A stretch of DNA of 47,663 bases from Pseudomonadota bacterium (lineage in GTDB: Bacteria > Desulfobacterota > Desulfovibrionia > Desulfovibrionales > Desulfovibrionaceae), in NCBI GenBank assembly GCA_018816865.1, contig JAHIUW010000026.1, forward strand, positions 1 through 47,663, read 5' to 3'. The first letter of the stretch is position 1. Each line of letters begins with the position of its first letter. Both the position numbers and the translations under genes were made by a program. Positions 25,197 to 36,113 of this stretch are shown in pieces. The notes below the pieces were generated by a model. That model was not told where the DNA came from, did no database searches, and worked only from the letters and a program-made list of their open reading frames with translations.

Positions 25197-28100
25197 CTAG
25201 ACGTCGAAGAGCATTTCCAGATCGTCGCGCGTCAAGGACTTCCAGGTGTCCTTGCCGGGGATGATGGACTCGGCAACGCCGCGTTTCATGTCCTGGAGTT
25301 GCAGGATTTTCTCTTCCACGGTGTTCTGGCAGATCATCTTGTAGGAGAAGACCTGACGTGTCTGACCGATGCGGTGCGTGCGGTCGGTGGCCTGGCTTTC
25401 CACGGCCGGGTTCCACCACGGGTCGTAGTGGATCACGTAGTCTGCGCTGGTCAGGTTCAGGCCCGTTCCACCCGCCTTCAAGGAGATCAGGAAGATCGGG
25501 ATATCCGGGTTGTTGTTGAAGTTGTCCACCTGCTCGAAGCGGTCCTTGGACGCGCCATCCAGGTACGAGAAGGGGATGTTGCTGATCTGCAGCCAGGAAC
25601 GGATGATGTGCAGCATCTGTACGAACTGCGAGAAGACCAGCACCTTGTGGCCTTCCTCGATGATGTCCGTGACCATGTCCTTGAAGGCGTCGAACTTGCC
25701 CGAGGGCAAGTTGGTAGACACCCCGGGGATGTTGAGCTTCAAGAGGCGCGGGTGGCAGCAGATCTGGCGGAGCTTCAACAGGGCGTCCAGGATGGACATC
25801 TGGCTCTTGGCCATGCCCTTGTCGTCCACGTCCTTCAGGATCTGATCCTTCAACTTCTTGGCAAGCAGGCTGTAGAGCTCCATCTGTTCGTCGGCCAGGG
25901 CGCAGTACTGCACGTTTTCGATCTTGGGCGGCAGGTCTTTGGCCACCTCGGACTTGGTGCGGCGCAGAATGAAGGGCTTCACCCGGGCGCGCAGATAGTC
26001 CAGGGTCTCCTCGTCTCCGTCCTTGATGGGCTTGATGATCCCGCGCTGGAAGGAATGCTGCGATCCCAGGAACCCGGGCATCAGGAACTCGAACAGGCTC
26101 CAAAGCTCGAACAGGTTGTTCTCGATGGGTGTGCCCGAGAGGCAGATGCGCAGCTTGGAGTCCAGTTGGCGGACGCTGCGGGCGGTGATGGTGTTCGGGT
26201 TCTTGATGTTCTGGGCTTCGTCCAGGATGATGGAGTTGAACTCGTACTTCTGGAGTTCCTCCAGGTCGCGTCGCAGGAGTGCGTAGGTGGTCATGACCAG
26301 CTGCGAGCCCTTGATCTGCTTGAAGAGATTGTCGCGGCGCGAGCCGTAGATGGTCAACCGGTTCAGCTCCGGTACGAACTTGATGGCCTCGCGCTCCCAG
26401 TTGGGCAGCACGGAGGTGGGCACCACGATGAGGTTGGGCCCGTCGTGGCCACGCTCGTGCATGTGTTGCAAAAAGGACAGGGTCTGGACGGTCTTGCCCA
26501 GTCCCATCTCGTCGGCCAGGATGCCGCCGAAGCCGTATTCCTTGAGAAAATTCAGGAAGGACAAACCCTGCGCCTGATAGGGGCGCAACTCGGCGTTCAG
26601 GCCCTTGGGCACGGGGAGGGTCTCGATCTGCTCAAAGCTGTGGATCTTGGAGCGCAGGCTTTCCCAGAAGGAATCCACCTTGGCGTCGGGCAGATCCTCC
26701 AGGATCCTGTCCAGCAGCGGGGCCTCGAACTGCTTGTATTCGGCCTTGGGCGGCTCGCCGGGGTCCAGACCCATGGCCTTCAACTTGTGCCCCAACTTGT
26801 TCAGCCAGGATTCGGGCAGGCTGGTGTAGGTGCCATCCTTGAGTTGCACGTAGCGCTTGCCGCTGGTCCAGGCCTCCCAGATCTTGTCGATGGGCACCCG
26901 CTGTCCGTCGTAGTCCACGGCCAGTTCCAGGTTGAACCACTTCTGGTTCTCCTCGGTTTCCACTTCGGCCACGATGACGGGTGTGGTCAGGCGGACCTTG
27001 TAGCGTGCGAGGTTCTTTTCGCCGTAGATACGGTATTTCTCGAGCAGCTGCGGGTAGGAATCCAGCAGGAAGGCGATGGCCTCCTCGGGCTCCAGGAACC
27101 AGTTCTCGTTGTTGCGGGGCTGAAAGTTCATGTCCACCAGTTGCTGTGTCAGCTCGCCTTCTGCCTCCTGCGCGCGCAGGACAAGATAGGATTTTCCGCC
27201 ATACTGATAGCTGCCGGTCTGCAGGTCCGGGTTGGGGCCGGAGAGGATGGCCTCGCCGTGCTCGGTCTCGTAGACGTTGGAAATGCGCAGGGTCAGCAGG
27301 CTGCCTTCCTCGTCCAGATAGAGCTTGGGCTTGTGCTCGGCGGGCACGAAGATGGGCTTCATCTTTTCCAGGAACTGGTCCTGGTTGTGCAGGTCGCTGG
27401 CCGGAAGCTTGGTCCAGACCCGGTCCAGAAATTCGGAGATTTCGCCATGGGGAATGATGGGCGGGGCTTCGGCCATCTCCATGATCAGTTCGGGGGACAG
27501 GCTGGTCTGCACCGGATAGAAGGCCTGCTTCCAGCAGACCCAGATGGGGGTCCGGCCGTAGAAAAAGACCTCTTCGCCGCCGATGGGGAAAGGAATCTTG
27601 CCCTCGCGCCCCAGGAGCACCTCGAAGGACAGGCCGGTGTCGGTGAGCACGGGCGAGAGCCGCAGGCGCATGGTCTTGGACTGGATGCGCACGGGCTGCT
27701 CGGTGTCCCTCAGGAACAGGAAATATTCGTTTCTGATGGTGCGGAAGAACCAGGAATGCAGGCCCGAGGGGATGTCCACCCGGTGGCCCGCGTAGTCAAG
27801 GTAATGATTGATCTGTTCGGCCACCATGGGCAGCATGGGCGACATCTCGCTCCAATCGGGGTTGGCGATGATCTGCTCCAGGGTGATCTCGGTCTGCACG
27901 CTGGACAGACCTGACTTGTTCTGGCGTGCTCGGAAAAAGGCCACCTGCAATCTGCCGTGTTCGGGATAGAAGCGAAAGATGAGGTAATGCTTGCCGGCCT
28001 CGGGTTCGGGCTCGGTGGCGAAGTACGAGCGGAAGGTCTGGCGCCAGTCCGAGCGCAGGGGGCCGGGCAGGGCGTCGTCCTTGACGTCGAAGGTCTGGTG

Positions 28101-28403
28101 CAGCTTCAGTGCGGTGGCCGCCACGTGGCGGCAGACGCCGGAAAATGAATCCGGGCAGTTGCAATAGAAATTGATGGTGCCTTCACCGAGGTTCAGGCCC
28201 AGTTCGGGGCTGTACGACTGAAAGTCGTCCCCCTGGATTTGTCCTTCAACATCCCAGTAACCTTCGCGCTTATTGAGCGATAGCTTCTGAACTCCGCCGG
28301 AGGTGAGGATGCTCCTCGCTCCTTCAACGATGTAGTCGGGCACGGTGAAGTTGATAAATTCCTGGAGAAGGCTTTCTACGACCTTCTCTTCCGGGCTGTC
28401 CAT
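25197..28403 (-). CDS. SWIM zinc finger SNF2 family helicase
   Basis: 1068 residues. N-terminal SWIM zinc finger C81-x-C83...C91-x-H93, a long middle region (~100-610) with no motif I recognise, then an SNF2 ATPase: Walker A in DEMGLGKT (K637), DEAQ box IILDEAQNIKN, LSGTPIENNLFELWSL, and helicase C-terminal motifs (LVFSQFVQML, LISLKAGGTGLNL, DRTHRIGQTRQV). This is the bacterial HepA/YwqA type that moves along double-stranded DNA, possibly acting in transcription or repair. Divergent from the oligopeptide-binding lipoprotein gene. Confidence 0.93.
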   Translation of the reverse strand: MDSPEEKVVESLLQEFINFTVPDYIVEGARSILTSGGVQKLSLNKREGYWDVEGQIQGDDFQSYSPELGLNLGEGTINFYCNCPDSFSGVCRHVAATALKLHQTFDVKDDALPGPLRSDWRQTFRSYFATEPEPEAGKHYLIFRFYPEHGRLQVAFFRARQNKSGLSSVQTEITLEQIIANPDWSEMSPMLPMVAEQINHYLDYAGHRVDIPSGLHSWFFRTIRNEYFLFLRDTEQPVRIQSKTMRLRLSPVLTDTGLSFEVLLGREGKIPFPIGGEEVFFYGRTPIWVCWKQAFYPVQTSLSPELIMEMAEAPPIIPHGEISEFLDRVWTKLPASDLHNQDQFLEKMKPIFVPAEHKPKLYLDEEGSLLTLRISNVYETEHGEAILSGPNPDLQTGSYQYGGKSYLVLRAQEAEGELTQQLVDMNFQPRNNENWFLEPEEAIAFLLDSYPQLLEKYRIYGEKNLARYKVRLTTPVIVAEVETEENQKWFNLELAVDYDGQRVPIDKIWEAWTSGKRYVQLKDGTYTSLPESWLNKLGHKLKAMGLDPGEPPKAEYKQFEAPLLDRILEDLPDAKVDSFWESLRSKIHSFEQIETLPVPKGLNAELRPYQAQGLSFLNFLKEYGFGGILADEMGLGKTVQTLSFLQHMHERGHDGPNLIVVPTSVLPNWEREAIKFVPELNRLTIYGSRRDNLFKQIKGSQLVMTTYALLRRDLEELQKYEFNSIILDEAQNIKNPNTITARSVRQLDSKLRICLSGTPIENNLFELWSLFEFLMPGFLGSQHSFQRGIIKPIKDGDEETLDYLRARVKPFILRRTKSEVAKDLPPKIENVQYCALADEQMELYSLLAKKLKDQILKDVDDKGMAKSQMSILDALLKLRQICCHPRLLKLNIPGVSTNLPSGKFDAFKDMVTDIIEEGHKVLVFSQFVQMLHIIRSWLQISNIPFSYLDGASKDRFEQVDNFNNNPDIPIFLISLKAGGTGLNLTSADYVIHYDPWWNPAVESQATDRTHRIGQTRQVFSYKMICQNTVEEKILQLQDMKRGVAESIIPGKDTWKSLTRDDLEMLFDV

Positions 28404-28522
28404 GATGGGCTGTGCCTCACTTGCGATTGCTGTCTATTCATCAGAGGAGTCTGAGCTGCGCCTGAATCTCGATGTGCCAGCCTCTGCTCATGTTAGCAGA
28501 AAAACGTGTCTTGGCAAGAGTC

Positions 28523-28551
28523 TTGGCTTTTCCCTCGGTCTGGTTCATACT
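28523..28551 (+). promoter_or_regulatory. Promoter upstream of the oligopeptide-binding protein and spoT
   Basis: TTGGCT (28523-28528), 17-bp spacer, CATACT (28546-28551). It sits 80 bp before the ATG in the divergent 229-bp interval. Confidence 0.45.
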
Positions 28552-28632
28552 CAGAGGTCCCGATGATGTCCGGGAACTCCCGGGGCGAAGGCCTATATCA
28601 CACTAAACATGCTTTTGTAAAATGGATGATCT

Positions 28633-30309
28633 ATGCGCCGATTGATATGTCTTTGGTTGACACTGCTCTTGCTTGCTGCGCTTCTGTCCGGCTGCGGTTC
28701 CGACACTGATCCCGGCAAGGCCGATTCCGGCGGCAATGAAGCCAATCCTGCGCCCGCGTCCCTGTCCGTTCCGTCGGCTCCCGAGTATGGAGGACGGTAT
28801 GTCACCGGCAGCATCGGCGAGCCCTCGAACCTGATCCCCAGGCTGGCATCGGATTCAGCGTCCAGCGACATCGCAGGCCTGCTCTACGTCTCCCTGCTCA
28901 GGTACAACAAGGATCTCGAACTGGTCCCCTGGGCCGCCAAACGCTTCGATGTCCTGGACGGGGGGCTGAGGCTGGCCTTCGAGCTGCACCCCGGCATCAT
29001 GTGGACCGACGGGGTGGAAACCACCGCCGCGGACGTGGAGTACACCTACAAGATGATGGTGGACCCCAAGACTCCCACAGCCTATGCCGAATCCTATAAA
29101 TTGATCAAGGAGTTCAAGGTCACTGGGCGCTATACCTTCGAGGTGACCTACGCAGAACCCTATGCCCGTGCCTTGTCCACCTGGGCCGGGGAGATTTTAC
29201 CCAAGCATCTTCTGGAGAACGAAAACCTGCTGGAAACCACGTTCAGCCGTCAGCCCGTGGGGAACGGCCCCTATATGCTCAAGGAGTGGAAGGCCGGGAG
29301 CCATCTGATCCTGGCGGCTAACCCGAACTATTTCAAAGGTCGCCCCTATTTCGATGAAGTGGTCTATCGCATCATCCCGGATCAGGCCACCATGTTTTTG
29401 GAACTCAAGGCCGGCAACCTGGACATCATGGGCGTGACCCCGCAGCAGTTCCTGTTCCAGACCACGGGGCCGGAGTGGGAGCGGTATTTTCGCAAGTACA
29501 CCTATCAGGCCTTCGCCTACACCTATCTGGGCTGGAACCTGAATCACCCGCTGTTCCAGGATGCGGCCGTGCGCCGGGCCCTGGCCCATGCCATCGACCG
29601 CGAATCACTGGTCAAGGGCGTGCTGTTGGGGCAGGGCAGCGTGACCGGCGGTCCTTACAAACCTGGGACCTACTGGGTCAATGACAAGATCGAACCCTAT
29701 CCCTTTGATCCCGCCAAGGCCAAGGCCCTGCTGGCCGAGGTCGGCTGGACGGACAGCGATGACGACGGCGTGCTGGACAAGGACGGCAAGCCCTTTGCCT
29801 TCACCATCCTGACCAACCAGGGCAACGAGCAGCGCATTAAGATCGCCACCATCATTCAGTCCAACCTGAAGGGCGTGGGCATTTCGGTGAAGATCCGTAC
29901 CGTGGAATGGGCGGCCTTCCTGAAGGAGTTCGTGGACAAGGGCAATTTCGACGCCCTGGTCATGGGCTGGACCACCATCATCGATCCTGACCTGTACAAC
30001 GTCTGGCATTCTTCTTCGGCCGTGCCTGGTGGACTGAACTTTGTGGGCTACAAGAACGCCGAACTGGACGGACTGCTGGACAGGGGCAGGCATCTGGTGG
30101 ATCGCGTGGAGCGCAAGAAACTCTATGATCGCGCCCAGGAGATCCTGCATCGGGACCAGCCGTATTGTTTTTTATATTCACCCATGGCCCTGAACGTGGT
30201 TTCGGCCCGTATCCAGGGCATCCAGCCTGCCCCGGCCGGGCTTTCCTACAATTTCGAGGAGTGGTGGATTCCCAAGTCCCTTCAGACCAATACGGCAAGG
30301 CAGCAATAG
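28633..30309 (+). CDS. Oligopeptide-type (family 5) substrate-binding lipoprotein
   Basis: 558 residues. Lipoprotein signal with lipobox LLSGC (Cys21), then a Ser/Pro/Ala linker and the family 5 binding fold: IGEPSNLIPRLASDSASSDI, FELHPGIMWTDGVETTAADV, FSRQPVGNGPYMLKEW, LFQDAAVRRALAHAIDRESL, the DppA/OppA pattern. Residues ~365-375 hold a DSDDDGVLDKDGK stretch typical of periplasmic family members. No permease or ATPase gene is adjacent. Instead the (p)ppGpp synthetase gene begins 13 bp after the stop, so the two are probably cotranscribed. It may serve a transporter coded elsewhere or have a sensing role. Confidence 0.92.
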   Translation: MRRLICLWLTLLLLAALLSGCGSDTDPGKADSGGNEANPAPASLSVPSAPEYGGRYVTGSIGEPSNLIPRLASDSASSDIAGLLYVSLLRYNKDLELVPWAAKRFDVLDGGLRLAFELHPGIMWTDGVETTAADVEYTYKMMVDPKTPTAYAESYKLIKEFKVTGRYTFEVTYAEPYARALSTWAGEILPKHLLENENLLETTFSRQPVGNGPYMLKEWKAGSHLILAANPNYFKGRPYFDEVVYRIIPDQATMFLELKAGNLDIMGVTPQQFLFQTTGPEWERYFRKYTYQAFAYTYLGWNLNHPLFQDAAVRRALAHAIDRESLVKGVLLGQGSVTGGPYKPGTYWVNDKIEPYPFDPAKAKALLAEVGWTDSDDDGVLDKDGKPFAFTILTNQGNEQRIKIATIIQSNLKGVGISVKIRTVEWAAFLKEFVDKGNFDALVMGWTTIIDPDLYNVWHSSSAVPGGLNFVGYKNAELDGLLDRGRHLVDRVERKKLYDRAQEILHRDQPYCFLYSPMALNVVSARIQGIQPAPAGLSYNFEEWWIPKSLQTNTARQQ

Positions 30310-30322
30310 GGACCTGACAAGC

Positions 30323-32494
<2,172 letters not shown>

Positions 32495-32622
32495 CCAGTT
32501 GCGTTCAAGCCGTATGATCGCAGTGTTGCCGCAGGACGCGCCGATCCTCGCGTATGTTCTGATATGCTGCGGCCCGGCGCGCCCTTTGCGCCTTGCGCTC
32601 GCACGCCTCTGAACGCAACTGG
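32495..32622. repeat. Nested palindromic intergenic element, copy A
   Basis: Basal arms CCAGTTGCGTTCA (32495-32507) and TGAACGCAACTGG (32610-32622), perfect 13 bp. Inner arms CGCGCCG (32537-32543) and CGGCGCG (32575-32581). Core hairpin GCGTAT-gttctg-ATATGC (32550-32567). It begins at the base after the spoT stop codon. The 17 bases at 32542-32558 recur exactly in copy B 132 bp downstream. Confidence 0.8.
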
Positions 32623-32627
32623 TGCCT

Positions 32628-32754
32628 CTTTGCGGTCATGGCGGCACGTTCGCGGCGTTGCTGCGGCATTCATCGATCCTCGCGTATGTTTATAGATACG
32701 CGTCGGCCCGGTGAACACCTTGCGCCTCGCGCCCGCACCACTCTGGGCGCAAAG
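32628..32754. repeat. Nested palindromic intergenic element, copy B
   Basis: Basal arms CTTTGCG (32628-32634) and CGCAAAG (32748-32754). Inner arms TTCATCG (32669-32675) and CGGTGAA (32709-32715) pair with one G-U. Core hairpin CGCGTAT-gtttatag-ATACGCG (32681-32702). Tandem to copy A, about two-thirds identical in the middle part, with different but still pairing inner arms. From 32755 to 32845 I see nothing further. Confidence 0.75.
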
Positions 32755-32845
32755 CTCGGCTGGAGTTTGCTGCTGGGGGACTGAACGGCCTCAGGTTATT
32801 TTGTAGCTAAAAGACAGAGCTAATAATTGTTTTGGGAATTTTCAG

Positions 32846-32880
32846 AAAAAGCCCCGGTCCGCAGAAGCGGGCCGGGGCTT
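32846..32880 (-). terminator. Terminator after proC
   Basis: On the minus strand AAGCCCCGGCCCG, loop CTTCTG, CGGACCGGGGCTT (one weak pair), continuing into a T-run (32850-32846). It lies 23 bp past the proC stop. Confidence 0.9.
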
Positions 32881-32903
32881 GTTTGATTGCTGTGGGGGAC
32901 GGG

Positions 32904-33698
32904 TTAGCCGCCGAGTTCCTTGGAGCGCTGGGCGCTTTTCAGGGTGCCTTGCAGGATGGCGCTGCGCACGGCGTGTTCGTCGAAGACGTTCAGCGCCGCG
33001 ATGGTGGTGCCCCCGGGGGAGCAAACCATTTCGCGTAGCACGGAGAGGTGGTGTTCGCTTTCCTGGGCCAGCTTGGCGGAACCGGCGAACAACGCCTCGG
33101 TCATCTGTGTGGCCTGGACCCGGGTCAGGCCCATGGTCACGCCAGCCTCGATCAGGGCTTCCATGAAGTAGAACACGTAGGCCGGTCCGGAGCCTGCCAG
33201 GGCCGTGAAGGCATCGAACTGCTTTTCGGGCAGCACATGCACCTGTCCCAGGCCCTTGAACAGCTCCTTGACCAGGGCGGCGCGCTCGGCATCCAGGCGC
33301 TGATCCTCCAGGCAGAGGGCAAACACGCCGGCCCCGACCATGGCCGGGGTGTTGGGCATGATGCGGATGATGGCGCATTGGTCGCCGCACCATTCGCGCA
33401 GGTTTTCGGTGCGCAGGCCGGCAGCGATGGACAGGACACACTTGTCCTTGCCCAACTCCTCCTCGATCTCCGAGAGGACGGCCGCAACCTGGTGCGGCTT
33501 GATTGCCAGTAGGACGAAGTCCGAGCGGCGGGTCAGCTCCAGGGTGGAGGAGGTGGCCTCCAGGCCGAACTCGGCCAGGGCCGCCAGACTGTCCTTGTTC
33601 AGGTCGAAGCCGAGCAGCTTCACGTCGTCACGGATGGACAGGCCCTTGATGATGGCCGCCCCCATGTTGCCGGTGCCGATGAACCCTACGGTGGTCAT
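32904..33698 (-). CDS. proC: Pyrroline-5-carboxylate reductase
   Basis: 264 residues. N-terminal NAD(P)-binding GFIGTGNMGAAIIKG, then DFVLLAIKPHQV, MPNTPAMVGAG and the C-terminal signature TALAGSGPAYVFYFMEALIEAG and CSPGGTTIAAL. It reduces pyrroline-5-carboxylate to proline. It lies 32 bp after ndk. The window also holds a candidate ornithine cyclodeaminase, a second direct route to proline. Confidence 0.95.
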   Translation of the reverse strand: MTTVGFIGTGNMGAAIIKGLSIRDDVKLLGFDLNKDSLAALAEFGLEATSSTLELTRRSDFVLLAIKPHQVAAVLSEIEEELGKDKCVLSIAAGLRTENLREWCGDQCAIIRIMPNTPAMVGAGVFALCLEDQRLDAERAALVKELFKGLGQVHVLPEKQFDAFTALAGSGPAYVFYFMEALIEAGVTMGLTRVQATQMTEALFAGSAKLAQESEHHLSVLREMVCSPGGTTIAALNVFDEHAVRSAILQGTLKSAQRSKELGG

Positions 33699-33730
33699 GT
33701 TCGTGTCCCCATTAACAGGATGGTGTGAGA

Positions 33731-34153
33731 TTAACCGACCAGTTCCAAGGCGCTGAAGAAGTAGCTGATCTCCACGGCGGCGGTCTCAGGAGCGTCGGAG
33801 CCGTGGACGGCGTTGGCCTCGATGTCGTCGGCGTACAGCTTGCGGATGGTGCCCTCGGCGGCGTTGGCCGGGTTGGTGGCACCCATGATTTCGCGGTACT
33901 TGGCGATGGCGTTCTCGCCCTCAAGCACGCTGACCACGCAGGGGCCGGAGCACATGAACTCGCACAGGGTGGCGAAGAAGGGGCGTTCGCTATGCACGGC
34001 GTAGAAACCTTCAGCCTGGGCGCGGGTCAGCTGAATCTTCTTGGTGCCTACGATCTTCAGGCCGCTCTCCTCGATGATCTTGAAGATGCCGCCGATGACG
34101 TTTTTCTTGACCGCATTGGGCTTAATAATGGAAAAAGTTCTTTCAATTGTCAT
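33731..34153 (-). CDS. ndk: Nucleoside diphosphate kinase
   Basis: 140 residues from the ATG at 34153, which has GGAGGT six bases upstream; an ATG four codons earlier overlaps that site and is less likely. Catalytic H117 in NAVHGSD and N-terminal [10 protein letters not shown] are intact. Balances nucleoside triphosphate pools using ATP. Followed by proC on the same strand. Confidence 0.96.
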   Translation of the reverse strand: MTIERTFSIIKPNAVKKNVIGGIFKIIEESGLKIVGTKKIQLTRAQAEGFYAVHSERPFFATLCEFMCSGPCVVSVLEGENAIAKYREIMGATNPANAAEGTIRKLYADDIEANAVHGSDAPETAAVEISYFFSALELVG

Positions 34154-34354
34154 TTCAACCTCCATTTACACGAATTGCCGGTGGAACTCCATTGCAATCA
34201 GAGCCTTGCGCGCCGTGACCTTACGCTGTCCGGTCGCGCATCTTTGTCCTTCCGCCGTGCCCGTTTCCTTACGCGAGGAGCCGGGTGCGGCGGGTTGTAT
34301 TGGTCTTCCATGGCGATGCGGGGGCTGACACCCACCACGCGCCACGGGTTGTCC

Positions 34355-35149
34355 CTAAGTCAGCAGCATCTTGTCCGAGCTGAATTCCTCGCCCTTGACC
34401 GCATAGAACTGGGCCAAGAGGTCGTTCACGGACAGCTTCTGTTTCGTTTCGCCGCAGATGTCCAAGATGATCTCGCCCTGGTGGAGCATGATCAGCCGGT
34501 TGCCGAGCTTGATGGCCTGGTTCATGTTGTGCGTGACCATCAGCGTGGTCAGCTGTTGGCTGGTCACCAGGTGCTCGGTCAGGATCAGGGTCTGGTTGGC
34601 GGTTTTGGGGTCTAGGGCTGCGGTATGTTCGTCCAGCAGCAGGATGTCCGGGCGGACCATGGTCGCCATGAGCAGGGTCAGAGCCTGGCGCTGGCCTCCG
34701 GAAAGCAGGCCGATGCTGTCCCCGAGGCGGGTCTCCAGGCCCAGGCCGATCTGCTTGACGTTCTTGGCGAAGATCTTGCGGTCCTCGCTGGTGACGCCGC
34801 GTGACAGGCCGCGCCGTTTGCCCCGGCGACGGGCCAGGGCCATGTTCTGCTCGATGGACAGGGTGGAGCAGGTGCCCTTCAAGGGGTCCTGGAACACGCG
34901 GCCCATGTGGCGGGCGCGCTTGTATTCCGGCCAGCGGGTGATGTCCTTGCCGTCCAGGGTCACAAGGCCGGTTTGGGGCGTGTGCGTGCCCGCCAGGGTG
35001 TTCAGCAGCGTGGATTTGCCCGCGCCGTTGGAGCCGATCACGGTGATGAAGTCGCCGTCGTTGATGGTCAGGGAAATGTTGTTCAGGGCGCGCACCTCGT
35101 TGATGCTGCCTTTGTGGAAATAGAGGGTGATGTCTTTCAGCTCTAGCAT
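34355..35149 (-). CDS. ABC importer ATPase (TrpZ-like, COG1101)
   Basis: 264 residues. Walker A VIGSNGAGKSTL, signature LLSGGQRQALTL, Walker B DILLLDEH (His in place of the usual Pro after Glu), H-loop VTHNMNQA. Its start overlaps the permease stop by 7 bp. It is the third gene of a binding protein-permease-ATPase set of the COG2984/COG4120/COG1101 type, best known as the TrpXYZ-like aromatic amino acid transporters of Gram-positives. The substrate here is unproven. Confidence 0.88.
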   Translation of the reverse strand: MLELKDITLYFHKGSINEVRALNNISLTINDGDFITVIGSNGAGKSTLLNTLAGTHTPQTGLVTLDGKDITRWPEYKRARHMGRVFQDPLKGTCSTLSIEQNMALARRRGKRRGLSRGVTSEDRKIFAKNVKQIGLGLETRLGDSIGLLSGGQRQALTLLMATMVRPDILLLDEHTAALDPKTANQTLILTEHLVTSQQLTTLMVTHNMNQAIKLGNRLIMLHQGEIILDICGETKQKLSVNDLLAQFYAVKGEEFSSDKMLLT

Positions 35150-36030
35150 CGCTTCAGCCTCGCTTTGATCTTGGGGGCCGTCAGGGCGACGACCACCAGC
35201 AGAGCGGTGATCAGGTTCAGGTCGCTGGGGGTGAAGGCGAAGGAGCCGATCTTCAGGCCCAGGGCCAGGGCGATGGCCACGCGGTAGATGACTGAGCCTA
35301 CGATGGCGGCTACGATGGCTCGCGGCACGGAACCTGCGCCGAACACGGTCTCGCCGACGATGACCGAGGCCAGGCCGGCCACGATGGTGCCCACGCCCAT
35401 GTTCACGTCCGCCGCGCCCTGGTTCTGGGCGATGAGCGCCCCCGACAGGGCCACCAGGGCGTTGGACAGGCCCACGCCGAAGATGATGACCTTGTGGGTG
35501 TCCACCCCCTGGCTGGTGATCATCTGCAGGTTGTCGCCCGTGGCGAGCAGGGTTTGGCCGATCTCGGTGTACAGGAACCAGATCAGCGCCATGATCACCA
35601 CCAGCACCACGCCCGCGAATAGCACTGGAGAGGCCCAGTACCCGGGCACTCCGGCACGGATCAGCGGATCGATGACCGTGTCCACGCCGAGCAGCGAGAC
35701 GTTGGGGCCGCTCATGACGCGGATGTTGATGGAGTAGAGCGCGGTCATGGTCAGGATCGAGGCCAAGAGGTGTAGGATCCTGAGCTTGGTGTTCAGGATG
35801 CCCGTCACGGCTCCCGCGAGGAAGCCCGCACCCATGGCCATGACCAGCGAGGCCACGGGATGCATCCCGTGGGTGATGCAGACGGCGGAGACACCGGCCC
35901 CCAGGGGCAGGCTGCCGTCAACCGTCAGGTCCGGGAAATCCAGAATGCGGAAGGTCAGATAGACCCCCAGGACCATGATTCCGTAGACGAGCCCTTGTTC
36001 CAGGGCTCCTAGCAGTGCAAAGAGACTCAT
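35143..36030 (-). CDS. ABC importer permease (TrpY-like, COG4120)
   Basis: 295 residues, strongly hydrophobic with about eight to nine membrane segments. Motifs FRILDFPDLTVDGSLPLGAG near the N-terminus and a branched-chain-permease-like GANPxx-free core with ALSGALIAQNQGAADVNMG place it in the COG4120/LivH-like group. Overlaps the ATPase gene and follows the binding-protein gene after a hairpin. Confidence 0.87.
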   Translation of the reverse strand: MSLFALLGALEQGLVYGIMVLGVYLTFRILDFPDLTVDGSLPLGAGVSAVCITHGMHPVASLVMAMGAGFLAGAVTGILNTKLRILHLLASILTMTALYSINIRVMSGPNVSLLGVDTVIDPLIRAGVPGYWASPVLFAGVVLVVIMALIWFLYTEIGQTLLATGDNLQMITSQGVDTHKVIIFGVGLSNALVALSGALIAQNQGAADVNMGVGTIVAGLASVIVGETVFGAGSVPRAIVAAIVGSVIYRVAIALALGLKIGSFAFTPSDLNLITALLVVVALTAPKIKARLKRC

Positions 36031-36058
36031 TGCGGTGTATCGTTTCCTCTAAAAGGTG

Positions 36059-36082
36059 AAGGGCGCGGTTGAACGCGCCCTT
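36059..36082 (-). other. Intercistronic hairpin after binding-protein gene
   Basis: Perfect 9-bp stem AAGGGCGCG (36059-36067) and CGCGCCCTT (36074-36082), 6-nt loop, between the binding-protein stop and the permease start. On the minus strand it is followed by CACC rather than a T-run, so mRNA stabilisation or partial termination is more likely than full termination. Confidence 0.75.
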
Positions 36083-36113
36083 ACCTTGAATACTGTGGGA
36101 GTGCAAGTTTGGG

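Noticed and set aside
25299-27914. An 871-codon plus-strand frame antisense to the helicase gene
   Set aside because: It is the mirror of a GC-rich gene: the composition is Gly/His/Leu/Val/Gln-rich without motifs, while the opposite strand has clear SNF2 motifs. The same holds for long antisense frames at 5742-7223, 10632-12098, 29978-31873 and 45735-47621.
34166-34354. Interval between ndk and the ABC ATPase gene searched for tRNA, riboswitch or small gene
   Set aside because: I saw no cloverleaf, no conserved riboswitch block and no coding frame of use; treated as leader of ndk.
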